Positions 16,670 to 25,092 of a DNA stretch of 58,815 nt are shown here, piece after piece (the stretch's first letter is position 1; every line of letters starts with the position of its first letter). The stretch spans positions 1 through 58,815 of the forward strand of contig CAZCJA010000004.1 of the NCBI GenBank assembly GCA_964499015.1. Direction: 5' to 3'. The position numbers and the translations under genes are program-made. The DNA comes from CAZCJA01 sp964499015 (GTDB lineage Bacteria > Elusimicrobiota > Elusimicrobia > F11). The notes under the pieces are model-generated. The model ran no database searches, was not told the DNA's origin, and worked only from the letters and a program-made list of their open reading frames with translations.

Positions 16670-17509
16670 GTGAAAAAGTTCATCTTGGCCGTTGGAATGT
16701 TAATGCTTGCCGGACAAAGTTTTGCCATCGACAAACCCCGTCTCGAAAAACATTTACGCAGCATGCTGGGGCTGGACGGCCGCACGCCGATGAATGTCGG
16801 CGAAGCCACTCAATCGGATTTTGCCGCTCTCCTTTCCGTGCCAGTCGAAATCGGCGGCAGCAGCTATGTGGTCTATATGACGCCGGACGAAAAGAAATAC
16901 TTTTGGGGCAATTTGAACGACCTGACCATCGATCCGGACCAGGCGAAGATGGAAAAAATTAATTTCAAGAACGCTTGGACCAAGGGATCGAAAAGCGCGC
17001 CCGTGACGATTGTTGAATACACGGACCTGCAGTGCCCGTATTGCAGCCGCGCGCATAGCGGCTTGAGCCAAGATCTTTATAAAAAATACACCAAAGACCA
17101 GGTGCGCGTCGTGTTCAAACATTTCCCTTTGCCGATGCACAATTGGGCGGAACCGGCGCATGTCGCGGCGGAATGCGCGGCCCAGCAATTGGGCGGCGAG
17201 GCGTTCTGGAAAGTCGCCGACTATTATTTCGTGAACCAGCAGAGCGTGAACAAGGCCAACTTTGACCAGAAAAACGCCGAGCTCGCCACGCAGCTTAAGC
17301 TGAATAAAACCAAGTTCAACCAATGCATGACGTCGATCGAGCCGTTGAACAAAGTGCGCGCCGACAAGCAGGAAGGCTCCGATATCGGCGTGTCTTCGAC
17401 CCCGACCATCTTCATCAACGGCCGTTTGCGCCGCGGTTTCTCCAAATTCGACGACCTGATCCCTCTGATCGACGAAAAACTCGCGGAGGCCAAAGCCCGT
17501 AAGAAATAA
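16670..17509 (+). CDS. DsbA-like thiol-disulfide oxidoreductase, exported
   Basis: A 279-aa thioredoxin-fold protein. The GTG start at 16670 has a good Shine-Dalgarno (AGGAGA, 7 nt before) and gives a signal peptide VKKFILAVGMLMLAGQSFA. The active site is CPYC (C122 and C125) in YTDLQCPYCSRAH, and the cis-proline loop is SSTPTIFING, as in the DsbA/Thioredoxin_4 group. Residues ~20-100 form an N-terminal extension. It likely introduces or isomerises disulfides in periplasmic proteins, and could assist heme-protein maturation. Its stop overlaps the start of the endonuclease IV gene by one base. Confidence 0.85.
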   Translation: MKKFILAVGMLMLAGQSFAIDKPRLEKHLRSMLGLDGRTPMNVGEATQSDFAALLSVPVEIGGSSYVVYMTPDEKKYFWGNLNDLTIDPDQAKMEKINFKNAWTKGSKSAPVTIVEYTDLQCPYCSRAHSGLSQDLYKKYTKDQVRVVFKHFPLPMHNWAEPAHVAAECAAQQLGGEAFWKVADYYFVNQQSVNKANFDQKNAELATQLKLNKTKFNQCMTSIEPLNKVRADKQEGSDIGVSSTPTIFINGRLRRGFSKFDDLIPLIDEKLAEAKARKK

Positions 17510-18351
17510 TGCGGACTGGAGTCCACTGCTCCGTCCGCAAAGGCTTCGTTGGCGCGCTGATTGAGGCGCGCGATTTGGGCTGCACGACGTTCCAGATGTT
17601 CACCCAAAGTCCGCGCGGGTGGAAAACGCGGGTTTACACCGACCAGGAGTTCGCCGATTTTCGGCGCGAGCGCGAGAAGAGCGGAATTTATCCCGTCATT
17701 GTGCATTCCCCGTACTTGCCCAACCTGTGCACCTCCAACGCCGAGCTCTACAAGAAATCCCTCGATTCCTTAAAGGCCGACCTGACGCGCTGTGAAAAAT
17801 TGGGCGCGGAATATTTGGTCATACACCCCGGCGCCTTTTCGCCTGAAAGCGACGTAAAAACGGGCGTGGATAAGCTCGTCGCGGCGTTCAACGAAGCGCT
17901 CGACGAGGTCCCGGGCAAAGCGATGGTGCTGATCGAGAACATGGCCGGCGGCGGCCGCCGCTTGGGCGGACGTTTTGCCGACATCGCCAGTATGTTGAAC
18001 GGCGTGCGCGACAAAAAACGCGTCGGCGTTTGCTTCGATACCTGTCACGCGTTGGCGGCGGGCTACGACATTCACACCAAAGACGGCGTCAACAAAACTC
18101 TCGATGAATTTGATCGTGAGATCGGGCTCGACCGCTTAAAAGTTTTTCATGTGAACGATTCAAAGGGGCCGCTCGGCTGCCATCGCGACCGCCACGAAAA
18201 TTTGGGCAAAGGGTACGTCGGGGTCGAAGGGTTTAAGTATTTATTCGGTGCCCACGACTTTTCGTCGCGCGCGTTCGTTTTGGAAACGCCCAAAGAGCCG
18301 ATGCCGCAGGCGGACCTTAAAAATCTCGAAATACTGCGTTCCTGTCTATGA
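17509..18351 (+). CDS. nfo: Endonuclease IV (AP endonuclease)
   Basis: A 280-aa TIM-barrel apurinic/apyrimidinic endonuclease that cuts 5' of abasic sites in base-excision repair. The zinc ligands can be followed: VHSPYLPNLC, LVIHPGAF, LIENMAGGG, VCFDTCHAL, FHVNDSKGPLGCHRDRHENLG and VLETPKE. Length and N-terminus (MRTGVHCSV) match the family. The ATG shares its first base with the stop of the DsbA-like gene, and the 3' end overlaps the MEMO-like gene in ATGA, so the run 16670-20794 is a tightly packed operon. Confidence 0.93.
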   Translation: MRTGVHCSVRKGFVGALIEARDLGCTTFQMFTQSPRGWKTRVYTDQEFADFRREREKSGIYPVIVHSPYLPNLCTSNAELYKKSLDSLKADLTRCEKLGAEYLVIHPGAFSPESDVKTGVDKLVAAFNEALDEVPGKAMVLIENMAGGGRRLGGRFADIASMLNGVRDKKRVGVCFDTCHALAAGYDIHTKDGVNKTLDEFDREIGLDRLKVFHVNDSKGPLGCHRDRHENLGKGYVGVEGFKYLFGAHDFSSRAFVLETPKEPMPQADLKNLEILRSCL

Positions 18352-19610
18352 CCGACCAGCCGCTTCCCGCGCTTAAAGCATTAATCGACGTTGTGCAAAT
18401 TGAGCACGAAGGGAAACCCATGATGCTCCTGCGCGATCAGGAAGGCATGATCGATAAGCCGCTGGCGTTGTCGCCGGCGGGTTTTCTGCTGGCGCTGCTC
18501 ATGAACGGGCAGAACACGTTGTCCGCCGCGCAGAGCATTTTCGCCTCCAACACCGGGCAGTTGATCGATCCCAAGGAAATTCAGGGCTTGGTCGAACAGT
18601 TGGACCGCTGCTACTTGCTGGAAACGGAAACGCTCCATGCCAAGCGCCGCGAAATCCAAGAGGCGTTTTCAAAATCAAACGTGCGTCCGCCGATGCATTT
18701 GGACGGTTTCGGCACGGGCGATAAGTTGGAAGCGGCCGCGCGCTTGGGTGCGTTCTTCAAAGATCCGAAAGGCCCGGGCAAGGAATTCTCTTCGGCGCCG
18801 CTCGGGGACCCGCCGCTCGGGCTCGCCAGCCCGCACATCGATTTTCATCGAGGGGGTCCCGCGTACGCCTGGGCGTATCAGGCGCTGTCGCAAACCACGC
18901 CGCCGGACGTGATCGTCGCTTTCGGCGTCGCGCACATGTCGCCCAATTCGCCGTGGGTGATGACCGACAAAACATACGCCACGCCCTACGGCGACATGAG
19001 TGTGCATAAAGAAATCTACGGAGAGTTCGCCAAAGCGCTATGGTACGAGCCCAAGGCCGACGAGTGGACGCACCGGCTTGAGCACTCGCTTGAGTTCCAG
19101 GCGTTCTGGCTACGCTACTTGTGGCGCGAGAAAACGCCCGCCTGGGTGCCGATCCTGACCTCGAGTTTTGAGCGTTTCTGCAGCGATCGGGCGCCGTCCA
19201 CGATTGCGACAGTGGATGAGGCGATTGAGAAAATGGGCGCGGTCCTGAAAAAGCGGCAGGACAAGGGCGAAAAGATTTTGATTTTGGCCGGAATCGATCT
19301 GGCGCACGTCGGTCCGCGCTTTGGCGACGAAATACAGCTCACTCCGGAGGTTCGCCAGAAGATTGAAAAGGAAGACCGCGTCTCGCTGGAACACGCGATG
19401 AAGTTGGATGCCGATGGGTTCTATATGTCGGCGATTGTGGATAACCACTGGCGGAAAAATTGCGGTCTCTCGGCGCTGTACACGTCCTTGCGCCTGATTA
19501 AGATTCTTCAGGGTTCTCAGAAAAAAGACGGAGAACTTCTTACGTACGGTCAAGCCGACGATCCAATGGGCGGCGTGGTCTCATTTACAGGAGCTTTATG
19601 GAAACGATAG
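18348..19610 (+). CDS. MEMO-like protein (AmmeMemoRadiSam system protein B family) with N-terminal extension
   Basis: 420 aa. The C-terminal part (~150-420) is a MEMO domain: SPHIDFHRGG (H163), VAHMS (H196) and LEHSLEFQ (H246) give the conserved histidine set, followed by WVPILTSSF. MEMO proteins resemble non-heme iron dioxygenases; the bacterial ones are often next to AMMECR1 and radical SAM genes, which are absent here. Residues 1-130 form a helical extension (LLRDQEGMIDKPLALSP and QGLVEQLDRCYLLETE) that resembles the PqqD/winged-helix type domain used to bind peptides; that assignment is only by pattern. ATGA overlap with nfo and 13-nt overlap with the methyltransferase gene. Confidence 0.8.
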   Translation: MTDQPLPALKALIDVVQIEHEGKPMMLLRDQEGMIDKPLALSPAGFLLALLMNGQNTLSAAQSIFASNTGQLIDPKEIQGLVEQLDRCYLLETETLHAKRREIQEAFSKSNVRPPMHLDGFGTGDKLEAAARLGAFFKDPKGPGKEFSSAPLGDPPLGLASPHIDFHRGGPAYAWAYQALSQTTPPDVIVAFGVAHMSPNSPWVMTDKTYATPYGDMSVHKEIYGEFAKALWYEPKADEWTHRLEHSLEFQAFWLRYLWREKTPAWVPILTSSFERFCSDRAPSTIATVDEAIEKMGAVLKKRQDKGEKILILAGIDLAHVGPRFGDEIQLTPEVRQKIEKEDRVSLEHAMKLDADGFYMSAIVDNHWRKNCGLSALYTSLRLIKILQGSQKKDGELLTYGQADDPMGGVVSFTGALWKR

Positions 19611-20794
19611 CCATCTCCGCGCGCGCCGCGGCGTCCCTCGCGCGCAAAAACCTTTGGATTTTCTCCAACGAGATCAACCAAGCCAAAAAAATTCCGCTTA
19701 ACCCCGGCACATGGTGCAATTTTGAGAGCGGTGGGCGCCTGGTCGCCGCCGGCTATTACAATCCGCATTCGCTGATCGCGGGCCGCGTGGTCTCGTTTGA
19801 GTCGGCGGAAGATCGCGGCGCTCTTTTGCAGACGCGTCTGCGGGCCGCCTTTGAGCGCCGCCGCGAATTATTTAAAGACGGTTCCTGCCGGCTGGTGTTT
19901 TCCGAAGCCGATTTCCTGCCCGGTCTCATCATTGATTGCTACGGGCGCACGCTGGTTTTGCAAAGCAACACCGCCGGCATGGACGACGCGTTGGTGGATT
20001 TGGAGAAGCAGGTGCCGGCCGCGTTCGAGGCGGTGTTCATGCAGAAGCCGGAGGCGTTTATCGTTCGCGCCGACTCGGGAATCCGCACGTTGGAAGGCGT
20101 CCAGTCGTTCTCGAGAATTGTGTTTGGCGACGAAGAGAAGATCCATCACGGCGTTTTTTCTGAAGCCGGCGTTCGTTTTGCTGCCGACTATTTGGACGGG
20201 CAGAAGACCGGCTTTTTTCTGGATCAGCGCGACAACCGCCGCTATTTGAAAAACCTGACGTTCGGCCAGGGAGCCGAGGTGTTGGATTTGTTTTGTTATT
20301 CCGGCGGATGGGGGATGAACGCCTTAGCCGCCGGCGCCGCGAAGGTCACGTTCGTCGATCAGAGCGCTCCCGCGTTGGAGTTGGTGAAGCAAGGCCTCGC
20401 GCTCAATTCGTTCGGCGCGGAGCGGGCCAAGCTTGTGGAAAAAGACGCGTTCGATTTTTTGGAAAGCGATAAGGAGAAATACGACGTCGTGGTTCTCGAC
20501 CCGCCGGCGTTCGTTAAATCCAAGAAAAACATTCCCCAGGCGAAAAAAGCGTACGAAAAGTGCAATCGTTTGGCTTTGAAGCGCCTGAAACCGGGGGGGT
20601 TACTGCTGACATCGAGCTGCAGCTATCATTTATCACAGGCGGATTTTCTGGAGATCGTTCAGGCCGCTTTTGGCAAGGAAGAGGTGGCCGCCCACGTCGC
20701 GTATCAAGGCGCGCAAGCGACGGACCATCCGATTTTGCTGTCGATGCCGGAGACCCGGTACCTTAAGTGCTTGGGAATAAGGAAATTAATTTAA
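19598..20794 (+). CDS. rlmI: Class I SAM rRNA methyltransferase, RlmI family
   Basis: 398 aa. An N-terminal PUA-type RNA-binding region (residues 1-75) is followed by the EEHD-like linker and a Rossmann methyltransferase domain. Motif I is VLDLFCYSGGWGMNA, motif IV is VVLDPPAF, and motif VI is the SCS of TSSCSYHLSQADF. In E. coli RlmI makes m5C1962 in 23S rRNA. The family contains close paralogues with other targets, so the symbol is by similarity. The gene starts 13 nt before the stop of the MEMO-like gene and ends the operon; a GC-rich hairpin follows. Confidence 0.85.
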   Translation: METIAISARAAASLARKNLWIFSNEINQAKKIPLNPGTWCNFESGGRLVAAGYYNPHSLIAGRVVSFESAEDRGALLQTRLRAAFERRRELFKDGSCRLVFSEADFLPGLIIDCYGRTLVLQSNTAGMDDALVDLEKQVPAAFEAVFMQKPEAFIVRADSGIRTLEGVQSFSRIVFGDEEKIHHGVFSEAGVRFAADYLDGQKTGFFLDQRDNRRYLKNLTFGQGAEVLDLFCYSGGWGMNALAAGAAKVTFVDQSAPALELVKQGLALNSFGAERAKLVEKDAFDFLESDKEKYDVVVLDPPAFVKSKKNIPQAKKAYEKCNRLALKRLKPGGLLLTSSCSYHLSQADFLEIVQAAFGKEEVAAHVAYQGAQATDHPILLSMPETRYLKCLGIRKLI

Positions 20795-20797
20795 GAA

Positions 20798-20831
20798 CGT
20801 CATCCCGGCCAAAAGACATGCCGGGGCGACG
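20798..20831. repeat. GC-rich hairpin between convergent genes
   Basis: CGTC-AT-CCCGGC pairs with GCCGGG-GC-GACG around a 10-nt loop. It sits in the 38-bp gap between two convergent stop codons, so it could terminate either transcript, although no U-run follows on either strand. The CGTCATCCCGGC wording resembles dispersed REP-like repeats in many genomes. Confidence 0.4.
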
Positions 20832-20832
20832 A

Positions 20833-21693
20833 CTATGACTCGAGAAGCTGGAACAGCCGCGCCATCTGCTTGGCGCGGACCACGTCTTTGGCTTCGGTAT
20901 AGATGTTCAGCAAATTGGCCAATGTCCGCGCCAAAATCTGCCGGTTGTTAACGGCATCCAAATACTCTTCCTTAAACGGGATCCCCAGCCGCTTCACCAA
21001 CACTTCGCAGTCCTTCTTCCTTAATATGCGCCCGCTGTTGAAGGGGTCGATGTGCACCACTCCGCGCGGCACGCGGTGCCCGACGATAAAATGCCCCGGC
21101 AGGCCAATGCCGTGCACCAGCAAACCCAGCCGCCAGCCCACCAACAGATAAATGCACGACAGCGTGATCGGAATGCCCATGCGGCGCTCCAGAACCGTGT
21201 TGAGATAAATGTTGGCGGCATCGGCATAGTTTTCTTCGTTGCCGCGGAAATTAAGCTTTTCGAAAAAATAGCGGCGCATCGCGTTCACGGGGCGCGTCGG
21301 CAAGGGTTGTTCCGTGGTGATGAGATGGGCCACGTCTTCGGCCATTTTGTCGAGCGGCTTGGAGATGTCTTCCGGTTTTAAATCCGGGTTGGCGAGAAAC
21401 GAGATCAGGTAAAGGCCGCGCTCCAGATTGATTTCATTGGCGCTCGCCAGCGCTTGAAATTGGGCTTCGACGTCTTCAAAATGAAACTCCTCAATGACCG
21501 CCTTGGCAAGCTTTTGTACGGCGGCGTTGGAGATTTTCGAGACGGAGTGCTTCAGCTGCGGCTGGCTTTTGAGCAGCGCGCGCAGCTGCGAACGGACCAA
21601 CGCGGCCGTTTGCTCGTTTTTGTCGGCCAAAAACGAGACGAGCAGTAGAAAATCTTTCTCTTCAATCCGGTTCAGCTTCATGAAATTAAGCAT
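20833..21693 (-). CDS. SirB1-like transglutaminase-fold protein
   Basis: About 286 aa. The core is the SirB1/transglutaminase-like N-terminal domain: ENYADAANIYLNTVLERR, MGIPITLSCIYLLVGWRLGL and VHGIGLPGHFIVGH. The usual catalytic Cys of transglutaminases is present in the SCIYL segment and a His in PGHF, but no activity has been defined for this group. The C-terminal ~40 residues look TPR-like (ARTLANLLNIYTEAKDVVRAKQMARLFQLL), as in relatives. The ATG at 21693 has AGGG shortly upstream; the ATG at 21681 is the alternative. It diverges from the mannosyltransferase-like gene. Confidence 0.75.
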   Translation of the reverse strand: MLNFMKLNRIEEKDFLLLVSFLADKNEQTAALVRSQLRALLKSQPQLKHSVSKISNAAVQKLAKAVIEEFHFEDVEAQFQALASANEINLERGLYLISFLANPDLKPEDISKPLDKMAEDVAHLITTEQPLPTRPVNAMRRYFFEKLNFRGNEENYADAANIYLNTVLERRMGIPITLSCIYLLVGWRLGLLVHGIGLPGHFIVGHRVPRGVVHIDPFNSGRILRKKDCEVLVKRLGIPFKEEYLDAVNNRQILARTLANLLNIYTEAKDVVRAKQMARLFQLLES

Positions 21694-21753
21694 AAACCCT
21701 ATGAACGGAATCGGCAAGGACGCGTTGGGGTAAAATTAATAACATCCTCCGCA

Positions 21754-22842
21754 ATGAAAAACGAATGGCGCGGCGTCGCGCTGCAGATTTTGGCCGTCAA
21801 AGCGGTGGTGTTGCTCGCCGGCACGATTATTTTTCTCGCCAAATCCAATAATAACGCCCTCTTTATGCAGAGCTGGTACAAGTGGGACGCCCTTCGCTAT
21901 CTCGCCATTGCCACCGAGGGATATGCGCGCACGGGCAAATACGTCGAAAATGTCGTGTTCTACCCGCTCTTCCCCGCTTTCATCCGTCTCTTTAGCTTTC
22001 CTGTATTCAATTTTCAATTGGGCGGTTTCATCGCCGCGCATTTTTTTTCGTTTGCCGGATTGATGACGTTCTATGCATTGGCCCGCCATGAGCTCGGCAC
22101 CGAAAACGCGCGCTTGTCATTGTTAGCGCTGCTCGTTTTCCCAACGGCATATTTCTTTCACGTTCCATACACCGAAGGTTTGTTTCTTTTATGCGCCGCG
22201 GGTTCGCTGTACGCGGCGCGAACGGGCCGCTGGTGGCTGGCTGGCGTGGCGGGCGCCGCGGCGGTGCTGACGCGCGTCACCGGTCTCGCTCTTTTTCCGG
22301 CGTTGGTCGTGGAGTTTTACATGCAGCGCCGCGAGACGGGCATTTCTTGGAAACATTCGGCCTGGCTTATGCTCCTGCCGATTGCCTGCGGCGTATATTT
22401 GCTGATCAATAAAACGATTACCGGGGACTGCTTTGCGTTTATGAAATTTCAAGCGTCGTCTTGGAACCGTCAACTGGCATTTCCGTGGATGGCGTTTTGG
22501 CGAAAGTTCATGATGATCATTACACAACGGCCCAGCGGGTATTGGTTCCACGTGGGCATCATGGAATTGGCGGCGGGGCTTTTGTTGATCGCGGGGGCGA
22601 TTCAGACGTTTCGTAAAGACCGTCCGACCTACGGCGTGTTCGTTCTAGGGGTGGCTCTGTTGAGTTTAAGTACGACATTCATGCTTAGCGTGCCGCGTTA
22701 TTTTCTGGGCGCGTTTCCCATTTTCTTTTTGCACCTTCGGACGGGGAAAAAGTCCCCGCTCGTCACGGCGGCCGCGCTGGCAATGGCCGTGTTGTATGGG
22801 TTTTACTTCACGCGCTATTTGAAAGGCGCGTGGGCGTTTTAG
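21754..22842 (+). CDS. Membrane glycosyltransferase, PIG-V / mannosyltransferase-2-like
   Basis: A 362-aa polytopic membrane protein with ~9 hydrophobic segments. The first periplasmic loop carries WYKWDALRYLAIATEGYA, matching the WD-x-x-x-Y pattern of PIG-V-like mannosyltransferases, followed by VVFYPLFPAFIRLFS. Such enzymes (GT-C fold) transfer a sugar from a lipid-linked donor on the outer face of the membrane. The next gene, another GT-C enzyme, begins 2 nt after the stop, which suggests a common glycan or lipid modification pathway. Substrate is not deducible. Confidence 0.75.
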   Translation: MKNEWRGVALQILAVKAVVLLAGTIIFLAKSNNNALFMQSWYKWDALRYLAIATEGYARTGKYVENVVFYPLFPAFIRLFSFPVFNFQLGGFIAAHFFSFAGLMTFYALARHELGTENARLSLLALLVFPTAYFFHVPYTEGLFLLCAAGSLYAARTGRWWLAGVAGAAAVLTRVTGLALFPALVVEFYMQRRETGISWKHSAWLMLLPIACGVYLLINKTITGDCFAFMKFQASSWNRQLAFPWMAFWRKFMMIITQRPSGYWFHVGIMELAAGLLLIAGAIQTFRKDRPTYGVFVLGVALLSLSTTFMLSVPRYFLGAFPIFFLHLRTGKKSPLVTAAALAMAVLYGFYFTRYLKGAWAF

Positions 22843-22844
22843 AT

Positions 22845-24350
22845 ATGGCCAAGCTGAAGCGTTTTTCTTTCCCGATAGCGCTTGGATTATTTCTTCTATT
22901 CGTTTCTTTTTACCTGTTCAACTGCGCTAAGTGGTTGCCGTTCGACTTCGATGAAATCGAGCACGCGCATGCCTCTTGGATGATCTCAGCGGGGCTTAAG
23001 CCTTATGCTGACTTTCATGAGATGCACACGCCATTCTTTTGGCTGCTTTATTCGCCATTTCTGCGCAATCTCCCGCCCGTTTTTGAATCCTTGATTGTCT
23101 TAAGGCAAATCAACATAGCCTTCTCGATATTGGCGCTGCTCTTTCTGGCTTTGTTGATTCGTAAAAGTGTCGCCGGCGCCCAAAAAGACTGGGCGGTGAT
23201 AGGCGCCTTGCTTTTAATGGTTGTTCAGCCCAACGTGGTTCAGGTGCTGACTGACTTTCGAGCGGACCATTTGTCTTTGGCTCTGGCATTGCTTGCGCTG
23301 TTGTTGGTGCCTGACGGAGATCGGCGTAATTATTTTCGAGCGTGGTTTTTTCCGGCGTTCATTATGACATCCGGCTTGTTGTTAGACAGCAAGCTGGTTT
23401 TTCTGGCGGTCGGCGGATTTGGCCTTCATTTCTTTTTCAATTTTCAAGAAAACCGGAATAGCTTCAAGCCTTTCGTGTTGGGTGTCGGTTGCGGAATCAT
23501 AGCCGCGATTGGCGGAGCCGTACTTCTCTGCGCGTTAAATGGGATTGATATTAAAAAACTTATTCAGCTGACATTTGTGTTCCACTACCGTCTTAATCAA
23601 TCCTTGTCCATGAACCAGGGCCTCGCGCAGGAGTTGGTGAGCCAGGTCACAAAACAATATGCGGCGCCGCTGGTGATTTTTTTATTGGGGCTAGGAGCCA
23701 TTTCCAGTGAGGTGTTTAAACACCGCGCTAAGACGGAGCGCCTTTCGTTGATTGTTGTCGGTTTTATTTTGGTCCAAGTAAGCTTGGTTAAATTTCCCTT
23801 TAAGCAATATGTCTACTCGATCTATTTGCTATGGGCCGCCCCCATGGCTTTGTTCTTATCCAGAGGCTTTCAGGGGCGATGGCGATGGGCCAGTGTTGGC
23901 TTACTATTGTTGCTTCTAATTCCCAGCGTAGGGTTTGAATGGGGGCGCTGGCAGCAAATAAAAAACAAGCAATACACCAAAGATCAGATTCAGACAGGTA
24001 ACCGGATTCTCCAATTGGTTCCCCCCGATGCCCATGTTTTTGCCCAGCCGCCATTTCATCCGATTTTTCGAAAAGATTCACTTTATTCTTGGATTGAACA
24101 TGTAGCACCTCAAGGGTCTTCAACCGAAGATCTAATGATGGGCTTTCCCGATTTCCGCGACCTGTTTACAGCGGAGGGGTATGAGAAGCAGTTAACAGAA
24201 CGCCCGCCTATGTTGGTCGTGATCGCCTCGGGGTCGGAGAGAGGATATGCGAAGGCGATTCGAAAATTCGTGACCCTTCCAGCGCACAGTTATCAGTCGT
24301 ATCCGATGGGGGGATACACGGTTTATTTATCCCAAGCAAGCGACCGGTAG
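22845..24350 (+). CDS. GT-C glycosyltransferase of the ArnT/PMT type
   Basis: About 501 aa with ~11 hydrophobic segments. Close after the first membrane segment stands the acidic motif FDFDEIEHAHASWM, followed by GLKPYADFHEMHTPFFWL, the classical first-loop motif of ArnT/PMT-like transferases that use polyprenyl-phosphate sugars. I take the ATG at 22845 (MAKLKRFSF), 2 nt after the stop of the PIG-V-like gene. The third codon position is visibly richer in A/T than in neighbouring genes, which may reflect the Phe/Leu/Ile-rich membrane composition or a foreign origin. The C-terminal ~100 residues are soluble and probably periplasmic. Confidence 0.75.
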   Translation: MAKLKRFSFPIALGLFLLFVSFYLFNCAKWLPFDFDEIEHAHASWMISAGLKPYADFHEMHTPFFWLLYSPFLRNLPPVFESLIVLRQINIAFSILALLFLALLIRKSVAGAQKDWAVIGALLLMVVQPNVVQVLTDFRADHLSLALALLALLLVPDGDRRNYFRAWFFPAFIMTSGLLLDSKLVFLAVGGFGLHFFFNFQENRNSFKPFVLGVGCGIIAAIGGAVLLCALNGIDIKKLIQLTFVFHYRLNQSLSMNQGLAQELVSQVTKQYAAPLVIFLLGLGAISSEVFKHRAKTERLSLIVVGFILVQVSLVKFPFKQYVYSIYLLWAAPMALFLSRGFQGRWRWASVGLLLLLLIPSVGFEWGRWQQIKNKQYTKDQIQTGNRILQLVPPDAHVFAQPPFHPIFRKDSLYSWIEHVAPQGSSTEDLMMGFPDFRDLFTAEGYEKQLTERPPMLVVIASGSERGYAKAIRKFVTLPAHSYQSYPMGGYTVYLSQASDR

Positions 24351-24398
24351 TCAGTTCAGGGTAAGTTTTCGTCGAAAATGCTATAGATATGGCCCTTC

Positions 24399-24482
24399 GG
24401 GTCGGTGGCAGAGCGGTCAAATGCACCAGACTGTAAATCTGGCGGGCTACGCCCTACGAAGGTTCGAATCCTTCCCGGCCCA
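24399..24482 (+). tRNA. tRNA-Tyr (anticodon GTA)
   Basis: Acceptor stem GGGTCGG (24399-24405) pairs with CCGGCCC (24475-24481) with one G-U pair; discriminator A at 24482. The anticodon loop reads CTGTAAA with anticodon GTA. A long variable arm (GCGGGCTACGCCC region) marks it as class II, as expected for bacterial tRNA-Tyr. The T arm is GAAGG TTCGAAT CCTTC. CCA is not encoded. The yceI-like start codon lies 10 nt downstream. Confidence 0.95.
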
Positions 24483-24492
24483 TATCCAATTT

Positions 24493-25092
24493 ATGATTCA
24501 ACGCGCGTTACTCCTTATGTTTCCTCTAACCTTGGCCCTTCCGCTGCGCGCGGAACCCTTGACGTTTGCCTTATCGAGTGAGAACGGGCCGCGGCAAATC
24601 CGTTTTACCTCCCAAGCCCCGCTGGAAGTGGTTGAAGGATCGGCTGAAAGCTTTTCCGGAAGCGCCACGCTCGATTTCGATGCCGAACCGGTCATTTCGG
24701 AAGCGTCCGTGTACGTCGAAGTAAAAGGCATGCAGACCGGGGTGCCGCTGCGCGACACTCACATGAAGTCCGCCGAATGGCTGGATGCCGCGGCCTACCC
24801 CAACATTCTTTTCACGCTGACCAGCGTGGGCCTCGCCAAGAAAAAAAACAAAGACACATGGTTTGTGAACGCACAGGGGGGATTTTCAATGCGCGGCATC
24901 AACACAACGGTCGCGGTGCCGCTGACCATCACGCGCAAAAAACGCGGCAAGCAAGAAGAAATCACGGTTTCCGGGCGGTTTAACGTCAAACTTTCGGAAC
25001 ACGGCGTGCGGGGACCGGCGGGAATGCGCATGATCGGCGCGCGCGTCGCGGATGTGGTGCGCGTTGATTTAAAACTTATAGGAATTCGTTAG
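24493..25092 (+). CDS. YceI-family exported lipocalin-like protein
   Basis: 199 aa with a signal peptide (MIQRALLLMFPLTLALPLRA). The YceI fold is indicated by RQIRFTSQAPLEVVEGSAES, DTHMKSAEWLDAAAYPNI and FNVKLSEHGV. YceI proteins are periplasmic beta-barrels that bind polyisoprenoids or amphiphiles; some are stress- or pH-induced. The start has no Shine-Dalgarno and lies 10 nt after the tRNA-Tyr 3' end, so the mRNA may be produced by tRNA 3' processing and translated with an 11-nt or so leader. The 3' end overlaps the convergent alkaline phosphatase gene by 4 nt. Confidence 0.85.
   Translation: MIQRALLLMFPLTLALPLRAEPLTFALSSENGPRQIRFTSQAPLEVVEGSAESFSGSATLDFDAEPVISEASVYVEVKGMQTGVPLRDTHMKSAEWLDAAAYPNILFTLTSVGLAKKKNKDTWFVNAQGGFSMRGINTTVAVPLTITRKKRGKQEEITVSGRFNVKLSEHGVRGPAGMRMIGARVADVVRVDLKLIGIR

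Noticed and set aside
24361..24398. Promoter for tRNA-Tyr
   Set aside because: Only a -10-like TATAGA is seen (24382-24387); no -35 at a usual distance.
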